Part shown: positions 1 to 5,691 of the stretch, in pieces | How positions within the stretch are numbered: the stretch's first letter is position 1 | How the letters are laid out: each line of letters begins with the position of its first letter | Origin: Prevotellaceae bacterium | GTDB taxonomy: Bacteria > Bacteroidota > Bacteroidia > Bacteroidales > Bacteroidaceae | Length of the DNA: 5,691 bases | Direction of reading: 5' to 3' | Assembly (NCBI GenBank): GCA_022508685.1 | Contig: JAFLUS010000150.1 | Location: 1 to 5,691, forward strand | The notes under the pieces: generated by a model | Database searches by the model: none | The model's input: the letters and a program-made list of their open reading frames with translations, nothing else | Told to the model about the DNA's origin: nothing | Position numbers and translations under genes: made by a program

Positions 1-2
1 CC

Positions 3-416
3 GGACGGCTGGCAGAAGACGACGTGCTGCCTGTCGGAAAGGAAGGGGACCGGCTGCTGGTGGAGACCTCATACTCCATTCCGCCCATCAACATGGAAGA
101 GATGATGGAACGGATAAGACGTCAGGGATACGAACCGATACTGGCGCATCCCGAGCGCTATCAGTACATGGACTTCGCCGACTGCCGCCGTTGGAAGGAC
201 AAAGGCGTGCTGCTGCAACTGAACGTCCCCTCGCTGGTCGGCGCCTATGGGGCGGAGGTGCAGGCAAAGGCACGGAAGCTGCTGGACGGCGGAATGTACG
301 ACTACTGCGGTACGGACACGCATTCGCAAGACCAGATGGAATGTTTCCTGGACAGCATGATAGACAAGAGGACCGTAAGAAAGGTACGACGGCTGTCGGC
401 TGCACAGCAACTATAA
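3..416 (+). CDS. CpsB/CapC/YwqE-family tyrosine-protein phosphatase, 3' part only
   Basis: This is the C-terminal part of a metal-dependent (PHP-fold) protein-tyrosine phosphatase. In this family the enzyme removes phosphate from the tyrosine tail of a BY-kinase (Wzc/CpsD type) and so controls capsule or exopolysaccharide polymerisation and export; it acts in the cytoplasm. The reading frame is open from the window edge, so 137 codons are visible of a family length of about 240-260, and the N-terminal His-x-His metal ligands are missing from view. Visible signatures are LLVETSY (bases 54-74), HPERY (from base 147; a metal or active-site histidine in the family) and GTDTHS (309-326; the Asp and His match the D-x-H metal ligands of CpsB). 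The GTG at 24 is only an internal valine. It ends in TAA at 414-416, facing the minus-strand cluster. Three of five isoleucines are ATA and five of thirteen arginines are CGG, unlike the neighbouring genes. The family call is firm; the kinase partner is inferred. Confidence 0.88.
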   Translation, partial: GRLAEDDVLPVGKEGDRLLVETSYSIPPINMEEMMERIRRQGYEPILAHPERYQYMDFADCRRWKDKGVLLQLNVPSLVGAYGAEVQAKARKLLDGGMYDYCGTDTHSQDQMECFLDSMIDKRTVRKVRRLSAAQQL

Positions 417-435
417 CCACAACTGATAAAAACCC

Positions 436-472
436 AACAGCGGGGCACTTCGTGATGAAGTGCCCCGCTGTT
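436..472. terminator. Bidirectional intrinsic terminator between convergent genes
   Basis: A perfect 16-bp inverted repeat pairs bases 436-451 with 457-472 around a 5-base loop (GTGAT), with a GC-rich core (GCGGGGC/GCCCCGC). It lies 19 bp after the phosphatase stop and 24 bp after the aminotransferase stop. On the minus strand the stem is followed by GGGTTTTTATC, a T-run set off by three G's; on the plus strand by TTAGTTTATGG, a weaker T-rich tail. The placement between two convergent stops and the perfect stem support a shared Rho-independent terminator, probably stronger for the minus-strand operon. The rest of the 417-496 gap shows nothing else. Confidence 0.85.
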
Positions 473-496
473 AGTTTATGGCTATCTGCGTGCGAT

Positions 497-1690
497 TCAG
501 TGCAGGCGTGCCAAGGCTTCGGCGATACGGCGCATCGCTTCGACGATGTTTTCGTCGCTCGTCGCGTAACTCATGCGGAAGCAGTCGGGAGAGCCGAAGG
601 CATCGCCGCCGACGGTGGCTACGTGGGCAACTTCGAGCAGATACATCGCGAAGTCAGTGCTGGTGTTGATAGTGTGCACGCCGTCGGTCTTTCCGAAGTA
701 GTCGGAGCAACGGGGGAAGAGGTAGAAGGCTCCGTGAGGTTCGCGCACTTCGAGTCCGGGTATCTGACGGGCAAGGTCGACGATGAGGTTCTTGCGGCGA
801 AGGAAGGCTTGGCGCATTTCCTCAACGCATTCTTGCGGGCCGTTCCACGCGGCTTCGGCGGCTTTCTGACTGACGGAGCAAGGACCGCTGGTGTACTGAC
901 CTTGCAGTTTGTTGCAACCACGCACAATCCATTCGGGTGCAGCGATGAACCCAATGCGCCAGCCTGTCATGGCGTAGGCTTTCGATACGCCGTTGATGAG
1001 GACGACGCGGTCGCGGAGTTCGTCGAAGGAAGCAATGGAGGCGTGTTCGCCGACGTAGTTGATGTGTTCATAGATTTCGTCGGCGAGGACGATGACGCGC
1101 TCGTGGCGCATCAGCACGTCCTTGAGGGCTGCCAGTTCGTCGTGAGAATAGACAGAGCCTGTGGGGTTGGACGGCGAGCAGAGGATGATGGCTCGCGTCT
1201 GCGGTGTGATAGCGGCTTCGAGTTGCTCGGGCGTAATCTTGAAGTCTTGGCTGATAGGCGCTTCGATGTAGACGGGTGTGCCTTCTGCCAACAGCACCAT
1301 TTGGGGATAACTTACCCAATAGGGAGCGGGAATGATGACTTCGTCGCCTTTGTCAATGATGGCCATCAAGGCATTGCAGACGGACTGCTTGGCACCATTG
1401 GAGACGAGGATTTGCGAGGGCTTGTAGTCGAGTCCGTTTTCGCGGCGCAGTTTGCCGACGATGGCTTCCTTGAGCGACGGATAGCCGGGTACGGGGCTGT
1501 AGAGCGTCCAGTTGTCGGCAATGGCTTGCACGGCAGCCTGCTTGATGTGGTCAGGCGTTGGAAAATCGGGTTCGCCCACGCTCAGGTTAATCACGTCGAT
1601 GCCTTGCGCCTTGAGTTCGCCACTCTTTTGCGACATTGCCAATGTGGCAGAGGGCGCAAGTCGGTTGAGTCTTTCTGACAGTTGTTCCAT
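497..1690 (-). CDS. aspC: PLP-dependent class I aminotransferase, probably aspartate aminotransferase
   Basis: This fold-type I aminotransferase probably interconverts aspartate/2-oxoglutarate and oxaloacetate/glutamate in the cytoplasm, linking the TCA cycle to aspartate-family amino acids. It is 397 aa, normal for the bacterial Ib subgroup. The active-site set is complete: Tyr124-Trp125 (APYW) stacking near the cofactor, Asn175 in SPSNPTG, Asp204 and Tyr207 in ADEIYEH, the Schiff-base Lys237 in NGVSKAYAMTGWR, Arg245 for the PLP phosphate, and Arg372 in CFRMSYA for the substrate carboxylate. The N-terminal SVGEPDFPTP (37-46) and YSPVPGYPSL (64-73) are also typical. The ATG at 1690 lies 5 bp after the stop of the upstream BI-1 gene, so translation is probably coupled; no Shine-Dalgarno sequence is visible, as usual in Bacteroidota. 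It is the last gene before the hairpin at 436-472. The fold and reaction class are certain. Substrate preference is inferred, since related Ib enzymes can also accept aromatic amino acids or prephenate. Confidence 0.9.
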   Translation of the reverse strand: MEQLSERLNRLAPSATLAMSQKSGELKAQGIDVINLSVGEPDFPTPDHIKQAAVQAIADNWTLYSPVPGYPSLKEAIVGKLRRENGLDYKPSQILVSNGAKQSVCNALMAIIDKGDEVIIPAPYWVSYPQMVLLAEGTPVYIEAPISQDFKITPEQLEAAITPQTRAIILCSPSNPTGSVYSHDELAALKDVLMRHERVIVLADEIYEHINYVGEHASIASFDELRDRVVLINGVSKAYAMTGWRIGFIAAPEWIVRGCNKLQGQYTSGPCSVSQKAAEAAWNGPQECVEEMRQAFLRRKNLIVDLARQIPGLEVREPHGAFYLFPRCSDYFGKTDGVHTINTSTDFAMYLLEVAHVATVGGDAFGSPDCFRMSYATSDENIVEAMRRIAEALARLH

Positions 1691-1695
1691 ATTGC

Positions 1696-2424
1696 TTATT
1701 TTCTGTTACCCAAGAAACGGAGGAGATAGAGGAAAAGGTTGATGAAATCGAGATAGAGCGACAATGCGCCGAGTACGGCAATCTTCTGCGTCGTGTCGTT
1801 CACTTGGTCGGCTTGCAGCATCATTGCCTTGATTTTCTGCGCGTCGTATGCCGTGAGGCCTGTGAAGATGAGGACGCCCAATGCCGAGATGATGATGTTC
1901 ATCGTTTCGTTGTGGAGGAACAAGTTCACCAACGTGGCGATGATGATGCCGATGAGTGCCATGAGCAGGATGCTGCCCATCTTGGTGAGGTCCATCTTGG
2001 TGACACTGCCAATGACTGCCATTGTGGCAAACGTACCTGCGGTGACGAAGAAGGTCGTCGCAATCGATGTTTCCGTATAGACCACAAAGATAGACGACAG
2101 CAGCACGCCGTTAATAATGGAATAGGCGGCAAACATGATAGCAGCGACAGGGAACGACAGGCGATTGATGGCTGCCGACAGACCGATGACCAGACCGAAT
2201 TCAGCAATGACGAGTACCCAGAACACGGCTTGGTTGGAGAAAATGGCTGACAACAGATTGTAGTCGTTCGCCACGTAGTAAGCAGTCAGACCGGAGAGTG
2301 CCAATGCCAATGTCATCCAAACATAGACTTTGCGCATCAGTACTGCGAACACCGTCGACACGTTGGTCGAAGTGGATTCCACGCCGTAGGACGGCGATTG
2401 GTAATTGCGATTGTAGTTGTCCAT
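1696..2424 (-). CDS. Bax inhibitor-1/YccA (TMBIM) family membrane protein
   Basis: This is a 242-aa polytopic inner-membrane protein of the BI-1/YccA/YetJ family. Characterised members are pH-sensitive calcium-leak channels (Bacillus YetJ) or modulators of the FtsH protease (E. coli YccA); which role applies here cannot be told from sequence. A polar N-terminal tail rich in Asn, Tyr and Ser (1-28) is followed by about seven hydrophobic segments near residues 33-51, 66-84, 91-113, 118-139, 150-170, 175-192 and 213-236. The two family-defining acidic residues are present: Asp194 in GLTAYDAQKIK and Asp226 in LYLDFINLFLYLLRFLG, matching the di-aspartyl pH sensor of YetJ. The ATG at 2424 gives the usual family length. 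It starts 34 bp after ribBA, in an AT-rich gap with no recognisable -7 box, and ends 5 bp before the aminotransferase, so cotranscription is likely. Family assignment is strong; function is open. Confidence 0.93.
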   Translation of the reverse strand: MDNYNRNYQSPSYGVESTSTNVSTVFAVLMRKVYVWMTLALALSGLTAYYVANDYNLLSAIFSNQAVFWVLVIAEFGLVIGLSAAINRLSFPVAAIMFAAYSIINGVLLSSIFVVYTETSIATTFFVTAGTFATMAVIGSVTKMDLTKMGSILLMALIGIIIATLVNLFLHNETMNIIISALGVLIFTGLTAYDAQKIKAMMLQADQVNDTTQKIAVLGALSLYLDFINLFLYLLRFLGNRK

Positions 2425-2458
2425 AATCTTTTGAATTTAGTTTGTGAATGTTAATCGT

Positions 2459-3673
2459 TTACTTGTTAAAGTGGAGCAAATGCCCCATTCGTTCCTGCTT
2501 GGTGTGCAGATAGTGCACGTTGTGCTCGTTGGGCGCAATCTCTATCGGCACGTTCTCGACGATTTCGAGTCCGTAGCCTTCGAGTCCCACGCGCTTCACG
2601 GGGTTGTTGGTGATGAGACGGATTTTGCCTACACCCAGTTCGCGGAGTATCTGCGCCCCCACGCCGTAGTCGCGCAAGTCGGGGTCGAACCCGAGGTGGA
2701 TGTTGGCGTCTACCGTGTCTAAACCTTCTTCCTGCAATTTATATGCCGCGATTTTGTTCATCAGTCCGATGCCGCGTCCTTCTTGGATGAGATAGACGAT
2801 GAGTCCCTTGCCTTCGCGGTCAATCATCTGCATCGAGCGGTGCAACTGTTCGCCGCAATCGCAACGCTGGCTGCCGAAAATGTCGCCTGTGACGCACGAC
2901 GAGTGCATGCGCACCAGCACCGGTTCGTCCTTCGTCCACGTGCCTCGGATGAGTGCCACGTGTTCCAGTCCGTTGCTCTTCTGCCTGAAGGGGATGATGT
3001 GGAAATGTCCGTACTCGGTGGGGAGGTCGGCCTCAACGCCTTTTTCCACGAGGGATTCGCGTTCGAGACGATAGGCAATGAGGTCTTTTATCTGAATGAT
3101 TTTCATATCCAGTTCCTTTGCCTTCTGCTTCAACTCCGGCATCCGTGCCATCGTGCCGTCGGGATTGAGGATTTCAATCAGTGCCGCAGCCGGACGCAGT
3201 CCCGCCAGCCGTGCGAGGTCGATGGCGGCTTCGGTGTGGCCGGCACGCCGCAGCACGCCGTTGTCCTGTGCGTAGAGCGGATTGATGTGGCCGGGGCGTC
3301 CGAAATCCTTGGGCGATGCCGACGGGTCAGCCAATGCACGGATAGTGGCGGCGCGGTCGTGAGCCGAAACGCCCGTCGTGCATCCGCTGAGTTTGTCCAC
3401 CGTCACCGTGAACGGCGTACCGAGCATCGACGTGTTTTCCTCCACCTGATGAGGCAGTTCCAATTCGCGTGCACGACTGATGGTGATGGGTGCACACAGC
3501 ACGCCACGTCCTTCGCGCAGCATAAAGTTCACCTTCTCGGGGGTGATGAGTTCGGCTGCCATAATGAAGTCGCCTTCGTTCTCGCGGTCTTCGTCGTCGA
3601 CCACAATCACGAACTTGCCCTGCCGGAAGTCGTCGAGTGCTGACTCTATCGTTGCAAATATGTTTGTATCCAT
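2459..3673 (-). CDS. ribBA: Bifunctional riboflavin biosynthesis protein RibBA (DHBP synthase / GTP cyclohydrolase II)
   Basis: This cytoplasmic fusion enzyme supplies both starting branches of riboflavin synthesis. The N-terminal RibB domain (about 1-203) converts ribulose 5-phosphate to 3,4-dihydroxy-2-butanone 4-phosphate; the C-terminal RibA domain (about 215-404) opens GTP to the diaminopyrimidine precursor. RibB motifs are intact: [10 protein letters not shown] (26-35) with the acidic Mg-binding residues, RPGH (126-129) and [14 protein letters not shown] (145-158). RibA motifs are also intact: the zinc cysteines 260, 271 and 273 in SSCVTGD...[16 protein letters not shown] (297-304), [10 protein letters not shown] (334-343) and [14 protein letters not shown] (355-368). 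At 404 aa it has normal RibBA length, with both halves apparently active. The ATG at 3673 gives the expected short N-terminus before the RibB core. It sits 24 bp after the permease gene, leaving no room for an FMN riboswitch; I see no promoter of its own. The assignment is very secure. Confidence 0.97.
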   Translation of the reverse strand: MDTNIFATIESALDDFRQGKFVIVVDDEDRENEGDFIMAAELITPEKVNFMLREGRGVLCAPITISRARELELPHQVEENTSMLGTPFTVTVDKLSGCTTGVSAHDRAATIRALADPSASPKDFGRPGHINPLYAQDNGVLRRAGHTEAAIDLARLAGLRPAAALIEILNPDGTMARMPELKQKAKELDMKIIQIKDLIAYRLERESLVEKGVEADLPTEYGHFHIIPFRQKSNGLEHVALIRGTWTKDEPVLVRMHSSCVTGDIFGSQRCDCGEQLHRSMQMIDREGKGLIVYLIQEGRGIGLMNKIAAYKLQEEGLDTVDANIHLGFDPDLRDYGVGAQILRELGVGKIRLITNNPVKRVGLEGYGLEIVENVPIEIAPNEHNVHYLHTKQERMGHLLHFNK

Positions 3674-3697
3674 AATTCGGTGTGAGATGTGATATGT

Positions 3698-5593
3698 TTA
3701 ACTTAGTTGCTTACATTCTTTGACAATGATGTCGCCCGTCGTGACGATTTGCTTGAGGTCGCGACGCAGCCGTCGGCGCATCCGACCGACGCGCAGCAGC
3801 AGCACGATGCCGACGGGAAAGACGATGCCTGCCGCCATGTTCCACGCCTTCGAGCGGAACGGCGCGATGTGGGCATAGGCGTCGAGCACGGGGAAGCCGT
3901 TGAGATAACGCAAAATCTGGCGGTTCTTGCTGTTCGACAGCACGTCGACGCAGTATTCCAGTTCCTGACTCAAGGCAGCGATGCGGTCGTCGTTCTGCAC
4001 GGTGAAGAACACGCTGAAGTAGTTGGGAATGCGCGTCAGATGCTGCGTGCGCCGGTAGTCCTGCGCCTCGTCAGCCACACGCTTCATCTGCTCAACCATC
4101 GCCCCATAGTCGGGGTCGTTGATGATGACCTCCTTGCGCACGATGTGGCGTTTCGGCCGTATGCCCCACAATTTGCGGAAGAAGGCTGTGTAGGAGTCGA
4201 TGTTGAAGACGGTGGAGTCGTTGTTCGATTTCACCGTGAAGAAAATGCCGATGACCGACAGCACGATGGTGCTGAACCACAATCCGATGAATGCGGGAAT
4301 GGTGCCGGCATAGGCGAGGTTGTAGCCCAACCGGTTGACGATGTAGTAGAAAATGAAGATGATGACCGCCACCACCACCGGCATACCCAGTCCGCCCTTG
4401 CGGATAATGGCGCCCAACGGCGCACCGATGAAGAAGAAGACGAGACAGGCAAGTGCCTGCGTGATTTTTTCCCAAATCTGTATGCGGTGCATCCGCAGGT
4501 TGCGGTTGTGGGCAATCATCACTTCCGACTTGTAGTCCAGTTCGATGTCAGCCATCGTCACCTTCTGCAACGCCTCCTGCATGGCACCCGCCTTCTGCTG
4601 CCCGTTCAGGTGTGCATACAGCGTGTCGAGGTCGACAGCGACCGAGTCAGCCGTGCGTGGTTGCGTCCGCGTTTCCTCCATTCGCGCCATGATGGGCGAA
4701 TTCATCGTGTACGTACCGCGCTGCATATCTGCATAGAATTCGTGCGCCGTGCTGTCAATCACCTGCTTCATCGAGTCGATGCCCACAATCAGACTGGCAA
4801 TGTTCTTCGTGCGGGCAGACGTCGAGAAGTCCATGTCCGCCATATTCAGATTTTGGTCGAAATCAATGATGAAATGCTTCACCACGAACGTCTCGCGCCG
4901 ATACGGCACATTGTTCGTCGCCAACGCGTTGGTACGCAGGTTCTCAAATTGTTCGCCGTTGTACAGATGAAGCAGCAAGTGGCACTTGTCTGCACTCGAT
5001 TCCAGCCGACCCGAGTCAGCCAAGATGATGTGCGCATTGTTCGCACCGTCGCGCATGTTGTAGATGATGACTTCGTGCAGCGTACCCGTCACCTTGTCCT
5101 TCTCGCGCACATAGAGGTTCATCCCCTCCACGCCGTCGTAGAACACCCCTTCGGGAATATCCAGTTCGGGCGACTTCTGCCGCAGCGAGTAAAGCATCTG
5201 CATCAGTTGTTCCTGTGCCTTTGGCGCCACCACGTCCTGAAAATAGTACGACCACCCCGTGAACACCACCATCAGCAACGCCAACGGCCGCAACGTGCGC
5301 CACAGCGACACACCCGCAGCCTTAATCGCCAGCAACTCAAGCCGTTCGCCCATGTTGCCGAACGCAATCAGCGACGCAAGCAGAATGGCGAGCGGCAACG
5401 CCATCGGCACCAGCGTTTCGCCGGCATAGAAGAAGAATTTTGCCAGTATGTCGATGCTCAAACCCTTGCCCACCAAATCATCCACATATTTCCACAAAAA
5501 CTGCATCATCACCACAAACAAACTAATGGCAAACGTGCCCATGAAGAGCATGATGAAGTTGCGGAAAACAAATCTGTCGAGTTTCTTAAACAT
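3698..5593 (-). CDS. LptF/LptG (YjgP/YjgQ) family permease with long C-terminal extension
   Basis: This is an inner-membrane subunit of the LptB2FG-type ABC transporter that pulls lipopolysaccharide from the membrane and passes it to the periplasmic Lpt bridge. Three N-terminal membrane segments (about 12-36, 54-78, 98-118) are followed by a large periplasmic part (about 120-370) and three more segments (about 375-396, 403-424, 427-453). After segment 2, GERLELLAIKAAGVS (82-96) matches the cytoplasmic coupling helix that contacts the LptB ATPase, supporting the transporter role. At 631 aa it is far longer than E. coli LptF or LptG (about 360): the periplasmic part is enlarged and a 178-residue tail follows segment 6, carrying another hydrophobic stretch (583-600) and a very basic run (601-614). 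I chose the ATG at 5593 (MFKKLDRF) rather than an in-frame ATG at 5638, because the promoter -7 box lies between them and the usual family N-terminus begins at MFKK. It is first in the cluster. Whether it acts as LptF or LptG is undecided. Confidence 0.9.
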   Translation of the reverse strand: MFKKLDRFVFRNFIMLFMGTFAISLFVVMMQFLWKYVDDLVGKGLSIDILAKFFFYAGETLVPMALPLAILLASLIAFGNMGERLELLAIKAAGVSLWRTLRPLALLMVVFTGWSYYFQDVVAPKAQEQLMQMLYSLRQKSPELDIPEGVFYDGVEGMNLYVREKDKVTGTLHEVIIYNMRDGANNAHIILADSGRLESSADKCHLLLHLYNGEQFENLRTNALATNNVPYRRETFVVKHFIIDFDQNLNMADMDFSTSARTKNIASLIVGIDSMKQVIDSTAHEFYADMQRGTYTMNSPIMARMEETRTQPRTADSVAVDLDTLYAHLNGQQKAGAMQEALQKVTMADIELDYKSEVMIAHNRNLRMHRIQIWEKITQALACLVFFFIGAPLGAIIRKGGLGMPVVVAVIIFIFYYIVNRLGYNLAYAGTIPAFIGLWFSTIVLSVIGIFFTVKSNNDSTVFNIDSYTAFFRKLWGIRPKRHIVRKEVIINDPDYGAMVEQMKRVADEAQDYRRTQHLTRIPNYFSVFFTVQNDDRIAALSQELEYCVDVLSNSKNRQILRYLNGFPVLDAYAHIAPFRSKAWNMAAGIVFPVGIVLLLRVGRMRRRLRRDLKQIVTTGDIIVKECKQLS

Positions 5594-5615
5594 GGAGCAT
5601 CTACACAATTTCGTG

Positions 5616-5623
5616 CAAAGATA
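5616..5623 (-). promoter_or_regulatory. Bacteroidetes-type promoter -7 box for the permease-ribBA-BI-1-aminotransferase cluster
   Basis: On the minus strand these bases read TATCTTTG, an exact match to the Bacteroidota -7 consensus TAnnTTTG, followed by CA as is common at such sites. It lies 22 bp before the chosen ATG at 5593, so transcription would start near 5610 with a leader of roughly 15-18 nt. A clear -33 TTTG is not visible at the usual 19-21 bp spacing; the region reads AAACTGCATT, so that half is weak. A run of six T's sits just upstream of the box. The remaining upstream sequence to the window edge (5624-5691) is AT-rich and shows no gene. Confidence 0.72.
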
Positions 5624-5691
5624 CGACAAAAAACACATAGAATGCAGTTTTTATACCCAAAATCGCCCGCACATATACATTTTTTCACACA

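Noticed and set aside
24..26. GTG as the start codon of the phosphatase
   Set aside because: The same frame is open to the window edge with family-like residues before it, and starting here would omit more than 100 residues including the N-terminal metal ligands. It is an internal valine of a gene truncated by the window.
191..1678. A 495-codon open frame on the plus strand opposite the aminotransferase
   Set aside because: It runs through the phosphatase in another frame, crosses the terminator hairpin and lies antisense to a fully conserved aminotransferase. Its translation has no recognisable domain. Long antisense frames are expected from the codon bias of GC-rich genes.
1804..2250. A 148-codon plus-strand open frame opposite the BI-1 gene
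   Set aside because: It is very rich in Asp, His and Glu, the expected mirror of hydrophobic membrane codons on the other strand. It has no start context and is not a gene.
2425..2458. Possible separate promoter for the BI-1 gene
   Set aside because: The minus strand of this AT-rich gap contains no TAnnTTTG or TTTG element, and the gap is too short to hold a full promoter without reaching into ribBA.
2783..3643. A 286-codon plus-strand open frame opposite ribBA
   Set aside because: The minus strand encodes every RibB and RibA motif without a break. The plus-strand translation is low-complexity in character (many His, Val, Arg) and matches no family I know.
5676..5683. Possible plus-strand promoter box TACATTTT leading to a divergent gene beyond the right edge
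   Set aside because: The last G of TAnnTTTG is missing, no -33 element is visible, and no plus-strand gene follows within the window. The match is not better than chance in AT-rich DNA.

Overview
The window looks like a chromosomal segment from a member of the Bacteroidota, most likely order Bacteroidales and possibly Prevotellaceae-like. The case rests on four things: the only clear promoter is a Bacteroidetes-type -7 box (TATCTTTG); no Shine-Dalgarno sequence precedes any start; the proteins resemble Bacteroidales versions (a fused RibBA and an oversized LptF/LptG-family permease); and the base composition is moderately GC-rich. The genus is inference. I found no mobile element, CRISPR array, tRNA or rRNA.

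Layout. On the + strand, bases 1-416 hold the C-terminal 137 codons of a CpsB/CapC/YwqE-type tyrosine-protein phosphatase; its beginning lies outside the window. It converges on a minus-strand cluster, and the two are separated by an 80-bp gap holding a perfect 16-bp hairpin that probably terminates both transcripts. The minus-strand cluster fills the rest and is read from right to left: an LptF/LptG (YjgP/YjgQ) permease (5593-3698), ribBA (3673-2459), a Bax inhibitor-1/YccA-family membrane protein (2424-1696) and a class I aminotransferase, probably aspartate aminotransferase (1690-497). The gaps are 24, 34 and 5 bp, with no internal promoter or terminator that I can see. A single transcript from the promoter at about 5616-5623 to the hairpin at 436-472 is therefore the simplest reading.

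How the genes fit together. The four genes do not form one pathway. They cover lipopolysaccharide export, entry into riboflavin synthesis, a probable membrane channel or stress protein, and amino-acid transamination. They look like a housekeeping operon held together by shared transcription. The phosphatase belongs to a different functional unit, the control of capsule or exopolysaccharide export through a BY-kinase. It also uses codons differently from the cluster, so the hairpin may mark the edge of a polysaccharide locus.

Novelty. I do not see an undescribed system. The items most worth a second look are the large C-terminal extension and enlarged periplasmic domain of the permease, the BI-1 gene placed between ribBA and the aminotransferase, and the codon-use break at the phosphatase.
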